Shown here piece by piece: positions 11,001-21,712 of a stretch of DNA of 64,000 nt. The stretch's first letter is position 1, and each line of letters starts with the position of its first letter. The notes beneath the pieces were generated by a model, which saw only the letters and a program-made list of their open reading frames with translations, made no database searches and was not told the origin of the DNA. The stretch comes from Chamaelirium japonicum. Lineage: Eukaryota > Streptophyta > Magnoliopsida > Liliales > Melanthiaceae. A program made the translations under genes and the position numbers. The stretch is from contig OX393549.1 of the NCBI GenBank assembly GCA_947650365.1, forward strand, positions 31,233,126-31,297,125, in the 5' to 3' direction.

Positions 11001-12170
11001 GAGGTCGGTGGTCGCCGGGGAGGGGCTCGGAGCGGCGGCGGTGTCCGCCCGTGCGGGCCGCGGCAAGGGAGAATGAAGGGCCGGGGTCGCGGGGTTGGGT
11101 CACGGAGGGAATGAGAGGAGGAGGGTGGCTGACCTGGGGGTCTCGGCGTGCTCGCCGGTGCTCCGGCGAGGGGCGGGTCGGCTGCTCCATCTCCCTCGAT
11201 CTCTTCTCCTTCTCTCTCTCTGTCTCCCGTTCTCTCTCTTCTTCTCCCGTTCTCTCTCTCTCTCTTCTTCTCCCGTTCTCTCTCTCTCTCTCTATTCGTT
11301 CTCTCCCGATCTCTCTCTCTCTATTTATATACACGGGAAAAAAAGAGGGAGGCTGTTGTGATAAGGGTTGGGGATAGGGTCGGTTAAGGCCTTAGCGGGA
11401 GGGGATAAAGATATGAAAGATATGGGTTTATCATCCCCAAAATCTTATCCGTTCATTCTCATCCGAATTTCAAATTTTAAATAACTGGGGAGGGAGGTCA
11501 AGAGAGCTTAAATTATGCTAGGAGATCGGGAGGCCAGCTCTAGGGCTGGTCGGGCTCGGTCCCGAGCTCTGAACTGGGCTCGGTTGGAATCCAGGTGCGA
11601 TTCGCCCATCAACCGGGATGAAAAGAATAATAAGTCGTAACTATCAAAATAGAAATCGGAATAGGGCCCGAGAGGATTCGTTGGAAAGGTCTCGTCAACA
11701 CAAACGCCTTAGCACTTGGTACATAATTTTCTGACTTCTAGATCTCCCGAAAAGAAGAAAAGACTTTAAAACTCAAAATAGCAATAACTATTCACCCGGG
11801 TGTCGGATCGACCCTAACTCAGGCTCATTGGAAGGCTCTCTCAGAGCCTCACCTAACGTATCCTGTTTCATTAAGATCCGATCACCCAATCTCTTGCAAG
11901 AAACAAAACAGCTTCGACTATCGACCAATTATCGTTTTTCTAGGGTTTATTTGCCGGGCTGCGGAAACTGGCTGCGCATACACCTGATCGTTGCATGGAA
12001 CGCACCATCGTGACATGCTCGAAGTTATGGAGAATGTGAATGTAAAACATCTCATAGGTTTACGATCCATTTATTAGGAAAAAGCCCAAAGAAAATGTCT
12101 GGCTGTAAAAAGATGAAACTAGCCATTGAGGATTTCTATTATTCTCAAATCTAACACCACAGGTGTTACA
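8085..12170 (-). mobile_element. Element D: 4.1-kb solo LTR of a gypsy retrotransposon
   Basis: The insert starts TGTCACGCCCC and ends GGTGTTACA. It is flanked by perfect CGACG duplications (8080-8084 and 12171-12175), and the A sequence is continuous across it. Read on the minus strand it begins TGTAACACC, a start common in chromovirus LTRs. No PBS, polypurine tract, second LTR copy or pol motif was seen, so I call it a solo LTR, although 4086 bp is long. A minus-strand TATA box lies at 11321-11329. Other contents are a C-run at about 10779-10788, GGGTC repeats near 10677-10735 and a CT-rich tract at 11205-11322. ORFs inside are compositional. Confidence 0.8.
11321..11329 (-). promoter_or_regulatory. 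TATA box in solo LTR D
   Basis: The minus strand reads TATAAATAG, followed downstream by a long GA-rich (plus-strand CT) stretch. This gives the LTR orientation. Confidence 0.55.
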
Positions 12171-12469
12171 CGACGTGTCGGAAGTTGACGGCTTCTCTAC
12201 CCCTAGAGTTGCAGCGCGTGTAAGCTGCGGAAGGCGAGCTGCTTTGACGCCTCAAGGACTTTGACTTTCTTGTCACCTTTTTGGTTGCTGACTGGACTTG
12301 TGGATCTGCACTCATTTCCTTCCGGACCGGTCTTCTGGAACGATGTTAGGTTTTTTTTTTTCCTGGACTAAACCTTTGTAGGTTGCCTACGTACCCTACT
12401 GAGAGTGATTAAGTGGCACGTAGTTTGTTTATTACCCTTTTTTTTTTGGGGCAAGGGGGTAACCTTGTG

Positions 12470-15175
12470 CTAGGCAAAGTACCTTTTGAGGGACTTATCG
12501 CTGGTAGGCAGAGTCGCCACTGGTTCGCAGCTGTCGCTTGCATTCTTCGCTTCAATGTAGTTAGAAGTGAAGATCGTCTTGACTGGAGTTTTGATAATTG
12601 CTGGAGTTTGACTGGATTCGATGCCTCGGTGATTTGGAAGGGTTTGTTTGCCGCTTTTGAAGAGGCGAGCTTGAGTCTTTGTCAGGCGATGTGGTATTGC
12701 AGCCGAGGGTAGTGAACCCATGTGCACCGTAATTTCTTTGTTGCGGCTGGATTCGAACATCAACTCAGTGGAGTTTTGCCCCTGAGTGTTTTCTGGCTCA
12801 TTTGCGAGTCGCTTGGAGTTGGTGTACTCGGAAGACTCAGTTGAGCTCGAGACGTACAACAGACCATGTAACGGTAGTACTGCCGTCTCTTGCAAAGTGA
12901 TGAAGTTGACCTTGGAGAGTGATGACGCTGGTCCCTTTGCTGGAGTGAAAGGCGATCGTCCTAGCTTGCGAAGCCACTGAGGTACGAGCCGCAGAACTAA
13001 AGCATCTTGACCAGGCAACGGAATGCATCGCATCGAGCTTGATTTGAAGTTGATATGAATTCTTGATGCTGGCGCTTCTTTGTCTTTGTGCACCGTCTGG
13101 GTGGAGGATGTTGCTAGTTTTGCAAGTTGAGAGGTTTTGTCCCTCGCAACTGCTTTGACTTCTTGGGCTCATAGAGCCTTTGTAGGAGGAGCTTCTGCAA
13201 CGGGGTCTTTGGCTTGGTGGTCCTTGATGTCAGCAAGGTATGCTTCAACCTCGTTGAACAGCTTGCCGTTGGCGGTGATGCTTCTTCCCATGCTTTTGAT
13301 ATTGGTGTCATTTTCTTCATCGTATTTCTGGAGCACTCGATGAACTTCCATTATGCAGCAGGAGACCTTGAAGTTTTGATTAGCTTCAAGGAGGCAATTG
13401 GGAAAGAACTCCTGGAGTGTCACCGGCTCTGGAAAGCTTTGCTGGAGAAGATTTTTCAGATTTACTGGTGGTACTTTGGACGTCTTTCTTCCTGGAGCTT
13501 CATTATTTTCCTTGAAGGACTTTCTTCTAGGGAGCTTTCTTATCACCCGCTCTATCTCGTGGTTAGCCAGGCGTGCTATCCTGTAGCTTGATCGTCGTTG
13601 TCTTCTCCTTTGAGGCGCCATAGCCCGTGTGTTTTCATCAGTAAGATCTTCCTCACCAAGGTGAAGAACTGGTGCTGTGACTGAAGGCTCTTCTTTGATC
13701 GGAAGGACTTGCTCTTCTAGAGACTGTACCGATTCATCTTCTGATCCCCAGCTGGTTGGCTTGATTTCTTCGTTTGGAATCGAAGGAGGCCTGGAGTAGA
13801 GGATATAGACGTCGAACTTACCTGATGGTTGGCCTAACAGGTTGACTTTGGGGCTTCTTTGTTCGCCTCTCGCTTTGAGCATGTGCCGGTACATAGCTTC
13901 ATTTGGAAGAGAGAATGTTTGCATAAGAGACGGTTTCCCCCAAGACAGTGAGGGTTTGGCCCTGGGTAATGAAGGAGCATGCCGTCGTCGTCTTCTTGGA
14001 CTGCCCCCCTTCTTTGAGTTATCAATGGTGGACTGCCCCCTTTCTGCGAGGACTGGCGGGGTTTCTTGTAACTCGTCGTCCGAAGTAGAAGTATCACAGT
14101 TGTCAGTTTCGATAACAGAGATATGGTTGATGGCCGCCATGGGTGGGTGGGCGGGTGTTGAAACGACGTCTTCGAGTGGCCTTCCCAAACGGTCGAACAC
14201 TGATTTCTTCTTTGATTGCTTGACTGGCCCGAGCCTTTCGAACACGGATGTGCTCTTTAGATTCGATCGGCTTTGACTGCTTTTGTTTTTCTTCTGGAGT
14301 AAGGCTTGGCATCGAGCCCATCGTCGTCTTCTTTTGCTGTCGGGATGGCTGGCGTAGGTAGAGCGTGCATCGGAGATTGTCGATCCTTCAGCTCCTTCGT
14401 CTACTATCTTCGCCCCGATGTAGTTGGAGGTGAAGGTCTTCTTTGCTGCGGTCTTGACGACCAACGGAGTTTGACTGGAGCCGATGCCTCGGCGATTCGG
14501 GAGAATTTATTCATCGCTTTGAAACAGCCGAGCTTGAGTCCTCGTCATCCCATGTAGAGTTGCTGCTGGGGAAAGTGTGCCCATCGTGCTTTCTTTGTTG
14601 TAGCCGGATTTGAACAATAACTTAGCAACATTTTGCCCCCAACTCCCTTTTGGTTTGAATTTGAGTTGATTAGGGTTGGCAGTTTTGACAGGTCCGCCAG
14701 GGCTCGAAGCTTGCGTCAGACTAGGTAATGGCAACGTCATTTCTTGTAGAGTGATGATGTTGGCCTGTGATAATGGCGGGGCCATCTTTCTCGCTGGAGT
14801 AGAAGATGATCGCTCAGATTTATGAAGCCACTGAGGCACGAGACGCAGAACTGACGTCGCTTGGATGGGCAATGGGGTATGTTGCGTTGCTCTTGGCTCG
14901 AAACTGATACGCATCCTTTGTCTTGATTTTGACGCTTCTTGGACCTCGAATCTCGCCTTGTCGGAAGGTTGTATCGGTTTTGTAGGGGGAGGAGTCTTAT
15001 CCTGCTTCACTTCTTCAGCCTTCTGGGTTCGAGGGGCTTTAGCTGCAAGGACTTCCACGACTAGGTCTTTTGCTTGGTAGAACTTGGCATCGGCCAGATG
15101 CGCCTTGACTTCATTGAACGGTTTATCATCAGTGATGATGCACTTCTCTATGCCTTCCTCGTAGTACTTGAGGCA
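12470..15175 (-). pseudogene. Duplicated gag/protease linker modules of element A
   Basis: Minus-strand frames at 14507-15058, 13169-14464 and 12470-13093 do not resemble RT or integrase. They repeat earlier parts of the same element. The LRLVPQWL segment occurs in both the 14.5-15.0 kb and 12.5-13.1 kb frames, about 1.9 kb apart. The GQPSGKFD..LYS..P..EEI.PT.WGSE motif occurs in the 13.8 kb frame and twice at about 16.2-16.5 kb. The LQEFFP and VSCC..EV motifs occur at 13.3 kb and 15.8 kb. This is a tandem duplication of the linker between gag and protease, placed where reverse transcriptase would be expected. Stops and frame changes make it a pseudogene. Confidence 0.65.
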
Positions 15176-15880
15176 CTAGTGCCAGGTGGACACTACGATG
15201 CCGTTCTCATGTAGCCATGGCCTCCCCAACAAGAGGCGATACGATGTCTGGCAGTCAATGATATGGAAGAGGACCGTTGTGTCGAGCGGGCCGATGGAAA
15301 GCTTCAGACGGATGATCCTGACGGTGGACTGCCCGCCCTGGTTGAACCCTTGAATGACCAGCTGGCTATGCGAGAGTTGGTCATTGGAGATACCGAGTTG
15401 CCGCATCGTTTGGATGGGCATGATGTTGACGGTGGAGCCATAGTCTAATAGGATTTGATTCACTGGCTTCTCGCTGATGTATCCTGAAACGTAGACAGGC
15501 CGGTTGTACAATCGTGTTCCGAGTTGCAAGTCCTCGTCCGAGAAGGTTATCGCCGCATCGCATGAGGCCACAGTTTTGCCTTTCTTGTCGTTCTTCCTTT
15601 TTCTCTTGTAGCTGTCCGGGTCTGCCAAGGTTGCAGCCATTGCCAGGCGAGCCTTCTTCGGAAGATGCAATGCTTCTACGAGCGGCAAGTGCAGGATTGC
15701 CTCGTCATGAGAGGCAGTGCCTCCTTTGTCGGAATCGTCTCCCTCGTCAGTGGAGTCGCCTTCTTCAGAAGTCTCGACCTCACCCTTTTCTTCCGGTATT
15801 TTACGAACTTCAACCATGCAACACGAGACCCTGATGTGCTGACCGACTGGGAGGAAGTGATCGGGGAAGAATTCTTGCAA
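15176..15880 (-). CDS. Aspartic protease (retropepsin-like) region of element A
   Basis: The 234-aa frame ends in a retropepsin-like domain. The active-site segment reads ILLDYGSTVNIMP, where the family usually shows D-[ST]-G. The far end has LLLGRPWLHENG, the conserved ILGRPWL-type motif of plant gypsy proteases. The upstream part, with a DLQLG-x-R-LYNRP-x-YVSGYI segment, is a typical lead-in for Tat-like proteases. A tyrosine before the glycine in the D-x-G-S motif is unusual and may be a decay mutation or a lineage trait. The frame stops after STWH; no RT follows. Confidence 0.7.
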   Translation of the reverse strand: MQEFFPDHFLPVGQHIRVSCCMVEVRKIPEEKGEVETSEEGDSTDEGDDSDKGGTASHDEAILHLPLVEALHLPKKARLAMAATLADPDSYKRKRKNDKKGKTVASCDAAITFSDEDLQLGTRLYNRPVYVSGYISEKPVNQILLDYGSTVNIMPIQTMRQLGISNDQLSHSQLVIQGFNQGGQSTVRIIRLKLSIGPLDTTVLFHIIDCQTSYRLLLGRPWLHENGIVVSTWH

Positions 15881-15904
15881 CGTTGCTAGTTCTGGAAGGT
15901 TCTG

Positions 15905-18561
15905 CTAGAGGAGATCGTCTTGGTTTGTCGGCGGCACTTTAAACGCCTTCCTTTCTGGAGTCTTGCTTTTCTTCTTGTTGGTCCTCCACTCGGGAAATCT
16001 CCTCACTACCCGGTCTCTCTTATGTTGCCTTGTTTGCCGTGGACTTCGTCGCCGGGGTAGCATGACCCATGCCTCTTCGTCGGTGGATTCTCCCCCGCTA
16101 AGATGATGATTGGCAGTAGCAACTAGTTCCCTATCAGTTGGAGACACTTATTCTTCCGGAGGCTCTACTGGCTCGTCTTCCGATCCCCAGCCGGTAGGCT
16201 TGATTTATTCAATCGAAACTGATGGGGGCTTTGAGTAGAGGATGTAATAGTCAAACTTTCCCAAAGGCTGGCCTAGCAGGCGACTTCTGGATCTCGTTGC
16301 TCGTATCTCTTCTGGAGGGCACATTAGGACGTAGCTTGACTGGAAGGGATTTGCTCTTCCTGATGCTCCACTGGCTCAACTTCCGATCCCCAGCCGGTGG
16401 GCTGGATTTCTTCAATCGAAACGGATGAAGGCTTTGAGTAGAGGACGTAATAGTCGAACTTTCCCGAAGGCTGGCCCAGTAGACCAACTTCTGGATCTCC
16501 TTGTTCATACCTCTTTCGGAGTACTCGTTGGGATGTAGCATTGCTTGGAAGAGGTGCTGGCGTGAGCGATGGTTGCCCCCGGAGTAGCGGCGTTTCTTCC
16601 TCAGTGAGCACAGGAGCACGTTGGCGTTGCTTCGAGACCTTTAGCTGGGAAGTTGACTTCGCGGTTGGCCTTTGACGGTTGATGCGCAATTTAGGGGTGC
16701 TTTGTCGTGCAGCAACGAGTATCGGCGAGAAAGAACTGAATGTGATGGACGTCATGTTGGTCGTAACGACCTCCCCGGAGTCAATTTCTATCTTCCCATG
16801 CTTTGTGTGCGCCATGATTCTTTTCTTGAAGACAAAGCATCTTTCGATGGGATGACTTACCACTCGGTGGTATTTGCAGAAGAGAGGGTCGTTGACACGA
16901 TGCATCTGCTCCGGCCTCTTTGAAGGAGGAAGCTCTATCATCTTCTCTTGCAGCAGTTGGTCGAACATGGAGGAGACTTCTGAGTCCGGGAAAGGGTACT
17001 CTTTTACTTCGAGCTCCTCGAGAATCATCCTTTGCCTTTGCAGCGGAGGCGGCGGTATGGCGGCTCCCTTTCTTTGATCCGGCTTACCATCGATTTTGAG
17101 CGGTTTGGAGGTTGAAGCGATGTCGGCAATATTGACTTGTTTCGGCTTCGGTGCCGACGGTTTGTCCTTCTTCTCCACCTTTAGGAAGTCCTTGTTCTTC
17201 GAATCTCCATGGTTCGCTAGGCTGAGTTCCATATCGTGAGCCTGAGTTGTGAGTTCTTCGAAGGACCTAGGCTTGATACCTGTGAGAATGTAGAGCAGAC
17301 CCCAGTGCATGCCTTGGATGCACATCTCGATGGCTGAGTCTTTAGACAAGCGATCTCATGAATTCAGCACGAGATTCCTCCATCGGTCGATATAGTTGAT
17401 CACCGGCTCGTCCTTCCTTTGCTTGACGGCAGTAAGCTCGATCATGCTGACGGTGCGTCTGGTGCTGTAGAAGCGGTTGAGGAACTCCCTCTCCATTTGA
17501 TCCCAGCTGTCGATAGATCCTAGAGGAAGATCAACATACTAATCGAACGCGTTACCCTTGAGGGTGCGAATGAACTGTTTCACCATCTCGTTGCCATATG
17601 TGCCGGCATTGTTGTAGGTTTCGATGAAGTGAGCGACGTGCTGCTGTGGATTTCCCTTCCCGTTGAAGTGCTGAAACTTTGGTGGCTGGAACCCGATGGG
17701 GAAGCACAGCTACTAGATCCTTGCTGTGTAAGGCTTCGAGTATGCTGCCGTGATTGGAGGAAGACCACCGTCGTGGGAACGCATCATGTCGGCTACCAAT
17801 GCTTGTATTTGCCGAGCATTCATTATTGCTGTTGCCAGAGGTTGTGTGACCGCCAAGACTGGTGCTGGAGAGACGACATCCACCGGGACGGGAACCGAAG
17901 AGAGTGTTGGAGTAACCGCTTGAATTGTCGGAACAACCTCTGCAGGAGCGGGAGTTGAAGACGGGGCTAGAGCGGTTACTGGAGAAGCTAGAGGTTGATC
18001 GACTGCTGCAGCATCCTTTGCACTTAGCTTTTGAAGCAGAGTGTTGATATGATGATCTGTTTCCTCCATTAGCTGAGCGATTTGTGCCATTTGCTCACCC
18101 ATCTGCATGACTTGGAGTTGAAAAGCGGACGGAGGATGATGACGGAGGACGTCCCGATGTTGCATGCTTGCATCCTCGCCGTCATCATCGGAGATATAGT
18201 TGCGCCGACTCGCCTCTACTTGATAACGGATGTTTGCCCCCTACAGAGGAGGTGCAACGTTCGCTGGAGAACCCGAACTGGCTCGGGGTTGGGGCTGGTC
18301 CTCCCCACACTTCTGGATATGGATTCCAGGATCGAGGCTTGTTTCTTCATGGACCAAGGCCTCGTCGGCGCTTTGGCAAGCATCTTCGGTAGTAATTTCT
18401 GGCGTGAAGACATCCACAAGAGGTCGAGTACGCCGAGTGTAGATGTGTACCATCGGGGGAACATCATCCTCTGGATTTACTGGACCATCGTGTTGGAGTA
18501 GAGGAGACTCGACGATGGGCGAAAGACTTGGGGTAAATGCATCGTTGCTTGTCTCGGCCAT
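15905..18561 (-). pseudogene. gag region of element A
   Basis: Broken minus-strand frames at 18241-18561, 17713-18165 and 16324-17349 cover a gag polyprotein. The capsid-like segment around 17350-17700 contains the WDQMEREFLNRFY pattern typical of retrotransposon gag domains. A zinc-finger-like CKYHR...HP...CF segment lies near 16.85 kb. An in-frame stop separates the capsid frame from the 16324-17349 frame near 17350. The tail at 15905-16400 carries two copies of the WGSE linker motif. The first ORF starts about 70 bp inside the 5' LTR boundary, after the PBS. Confidence 0.65.
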
Positions 18562-18609
18562 GGCGAACTTGAAGCAACTTCTTCAGCCGTACGGATGAAA
18601 GGAGAGAAG

Positions 18610-18627
18610 GTCCCACCAGGCGTGCCA
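18610..18627 (-). other. Primer-binding site of element A
   Basis: A few bases inside the 5' LTR the minus strand reads TGGCACGCCTGGTGGGAC, which has the TGGC start and spacing of a tRNA 3'-end primer site. I cannot name the tRNA with certainty. Confidence 0.65.
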
Positions 18628-19965
18628 GAAATCTGTAGTCGTAGAAAAAGATGTGGGTCGTCTTTATTGCGAACACACGAGATTACAGAGTGCCGGGACC
18701 TGGGGGCTCGGCTGTGACGAGTCCGAGTGCGGCGAATATTGATTAGGAGATTATGGGAGAGATCCTCTGGAGGGTCCCTTTGATCCGCGTCACCATGTGG
18801 TATTCGTGCGAGAGCTCTGAAGGGGTTACCTAGGACAGAGGTCTTTACAGGGTGAGGGTTTTTTAAGAGGCTAAGGAGTATCCGCCATTTCTTTGGTCCC
18901 TTTCGTGCTTCGCGCTTCCTCGGCTAGGGGGTTTTCGTCTTCGTTCCTCAGTCTTTGTGTCTTCCTCGCTCCTTGCTTGACCTCGGTGTCCTTGATTATC
19001 GGTTCGCGGCATCGATCGTGCTTTTGGCATCGGCTTTGGCTTTGGCTTTCGGCTTTAGCTTGGCTTGGGCGTGGCTCTGGCTTTTGCTTTACTTTGGCGC
19101 TTGCGCTTGGACGTAGAAGGGGGGGAGACTTGCGGTGCTTTCGTTCTTCCGGACTTCACGTCGTATCGGCTAGAACGTGCGGTGCTTTTGCTCGTGACCG
19201 GCGTAGTCGCTTGGCTTTGGCACTTGCGTTGCTTTGGCGCGGGCTTTACCGGGGCCTTTCCTTTGGCTTCTTGTGTGGGCTTTTGCTTCGGCGTCGACTC
19301 GATCTTCTTCTCGAACGATAGTGACAAAGTCTTCAATGCTTCTGGCTTCTTCAACGGTTTAGGTGTGGGCTAGACTTTGCTTCTTCTCCGGGCTTCTTTG
19401 GCGTGATCGGAGTCGAAGGGTACCTTTGAAGATGGCGGGGGTAGCACCAATCTCCGTGCGACGGTTGTAGCGTCAGCTTTGCTTTGAAGACGACGGGTGT
19501 AGAGACGCTTCAGGTGTTACTCTCCAAGCTTTCTTCTTCGTGGATAGAGCGGACATTTGTTAAAGGCGACGGGGTGATGATGCTTCGGTCTTCTTTTCCG
19601 GGCTTTTGGGCTTGATCGGAGTCAAAGACTTGTTAGAGACGACGAGGTGGTGCCGCTCCGATCTTCTTCTCCGGCCTTTGCTTCTGGCGTCTTCGGAGTT
19701 GAAGGGTTCTTCTTCTCTGAACTTTCTTCTTCGTGCACGGAGTCGAAGGCTTGATCTTCTTGTGAAAGGATCTTCACGTTGATGAGGGCTTTCAATGTTC
19801 TAAGCCGGTCCCGAAGGAATAGGCTTGCCCATGCCTCGTGAAGCCTTGGGTCGATGAAGAGCGCGTCTCCTCTTCTGCAGAGCTTCCTCGCTTTGTTTTC
19901 AGCTTGCCACCTTTTCGACCTGGCGACGGTTGTGGCGTCGGCTTCTTCCCCGGGCGTATTTGGCG

Positions 19966-21179
19966 TGTGGGGGGTTTTTAGTCGAATCGGGCGGTTTGGG
20001 TGGCAAGCACAATCCAACGAGCCAAATGAAGAAACAAGACAACGGTTACGTGGAAAAACCCCTTCGCAACATCGAAGGGGAAAAAACCACGGGTGGGGCG
20101 AGAATGCACTAAAACAATCCCTTCGGGTACAATCTCTCACCTTAACCCCAATTACAAACCCCGAGGACCGGTCTCCCAAACTACCGACCTCTACAGTTTC
20201 ACTCAAACTACCAACCGCTGCAGGCAGCGTCTGACTATCGGTCACTGCTGACAGTATCCGGCTACCGATCGCTGCAGACAGTATCAGGCTACCGGTCGCT
20301 GCAGACAGTATCTGGCTATCGACCGGCCTCCGCAGACAGTCTCTAGCTACCGACTGACCGACCTCCGCAGCTCCGCAAATTCCGGGACGAAACGGGCAGC
20401 GTTTCCTCCCGAATTCTTCCTCCTTTTGCCGAAGGGGTAGGTCCCCTTTTATAGTGTGGGGAGACGGTTACGATGCTCCGCGAAAAACGGGTGGGTGATG
20501 TGTCCCCGCAATGAGCTCAACCGCCGCTGTAGTGACGTGGCGCGCGGTTGACACCTGATCACCTTGGGCCGAAAAATCTCGGAGTGTAATCAGCACTCCG
20601 AGATCTCCGGGTTCGACTGCTGCCTCACACCTCGGTTTGTTTGCACGGCCTACCGAGAGAAAGAGGGATGGGGGGGGGTTTGCTGCCCCCCTCTGATGAC
20701 ATGCCGACCGAGAGCCAACGGGGGGGCTGCTGCCTCCCCCTTTGATGACATACCGGCTGAGAGCCCCAAAGGGGGGGGGGGCTGCTGCCTCCCCCTTTGA
20801 CGACATGCCGACCGAGAGCCAAGGAGAGGGGGGGGGCAGCTGCCCCCCTCTGATGACCGGCCGACCGAGCCCCAAGGGGGGGGGGCTGCTGCCTCCCCCT
20901 TTGATGACATGCCGACCGGGAGCCAAGGAGAGGGGGGGGGCTGCTGCCCCCCTTTGATGACCGGCCGACCGAGCCCCAAGGGGGGGGCTGCTGCCTCCCC
21001 CTTTGATGACATGCCGACCGAGAGCCAAGAAGAGGGGGGGGGCTGCTGCCCCCCTCTGATGACCGACCGACCGAGCCCCCCCTCCCTCCTCTGATTGATA
21101 ACATGCCAACCGAGGGGGGGGGGGGGGGGGCTGTTGCTCCCCTTTGCCTGATGACTGGCCGACCGGGCGGGTACACACA
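19966..21179 (-). repeat. 3' LTR of element B
   Basis: This 1214-bp LTR matches 31064-31536 joined to 39319-40035. A minus-strand TATA box (TATAAAAGG) is at 20445-20453. Short repeats of about 30 bp containing GCTGCAGACAGTATC lie at 20225-20350. Positions 20670-21135 hold a G-run array: ATGACATGCCGACCGAG-type units separated by runs of seven or more G. ORFs across the G-run array are artefacts of the repeat. Confidence 0.9.
20670..21135. repeat. G-run tandem array in element B LTR
   Basis: Units of two alternating kinds repeat here: one with ATGACATGCCGACCGAGAGCC and one with ATGACCGGCCGACCGAGCCCC. Each is followed by a run of G and then CTGCTGCC. The sister array is at about 39515-39995, where G-run lengths differ between the two LTRs. 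Closely spaced G runs could form quadruplexes. Confidence 0.85.
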
Positions 21180-21190
21180 ATACCCCTCCT
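21180..21190 (-). other. Polypurine tract of element B
   Basis: The minus strand reads AGGAGGGGTAT directly before the LTR start TGTGTGTACC. Confidence 0.7.
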
Positions 21191-21556
21191 GACCGGACGG
21201 TCTTCGGTCTCGTCCGGTCAGGATTACTTTGCCTCGATTTGCGTACAGCCTCGACTTACGCACCCGCCTCGGTTTGGATACCCGCCTCGGTTTGTGTATA
21301 CCTCCTTGATATATGTGCTCATCTCAACATACGTACTTGCCTAAGTTTGCGTGCCCATCTCGGTCTATATACCCACCTCGGTTTGCGCATCTGTCTCGAT
21401 GTGCGTGCTCATCTCGGTTTGCGTGCCTGCCTTAGTTCGAGGCTGTTGCGACTCAAAATAGATGTCTGGGTTTTCCCAGTTTTTCGCCACATGGCATCAC
21501 CAGGCGTTGCCACCTCATCTCCTCGAAATTCGAACCCATCCAGCTCCAACTTTGTC

Positions 21557-21564
21557 TATAAATA
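21557..21564 (+). promoter_or_regulatory. Plus-strand TATA box for the antisense ORF of element B
   Basis: TATAAATAGG lies about 150 bp upstream of the first in-frame ATG (21713) of the antisense ORF, in a leader with no earlier strong frame. Sequence and spacing fit a plant core promoter. Confidence 0.55.
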
Positions 21565-21712
21565 GGACCCAGAGGGTTCATATCTTTCCTCTGCTTCAGA
21601 TTTCTCCTCTGTGGCTGAAAGTTCATTCCCGCCGCACGTAGCTTCCTTTGGATACACGTCGAGGACTTGCGAATTGCTTCGCTTGGATACACGCCGAGGA
21701 CCTGCGCTGAAG

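Noticed and set aside
10749..11377. Overlapping ORFs in solo LTR D
   Set aside because: GC-rich and CT-repeat composition opens several frames at once; no domain or codon signal.
20468..21263. Long Pro/Gly-rich ORFs (also 39430-40036)
   Set aside because: They follow the G-run array of the B LTR in every frame; copy number and frame differ between the LTRs.
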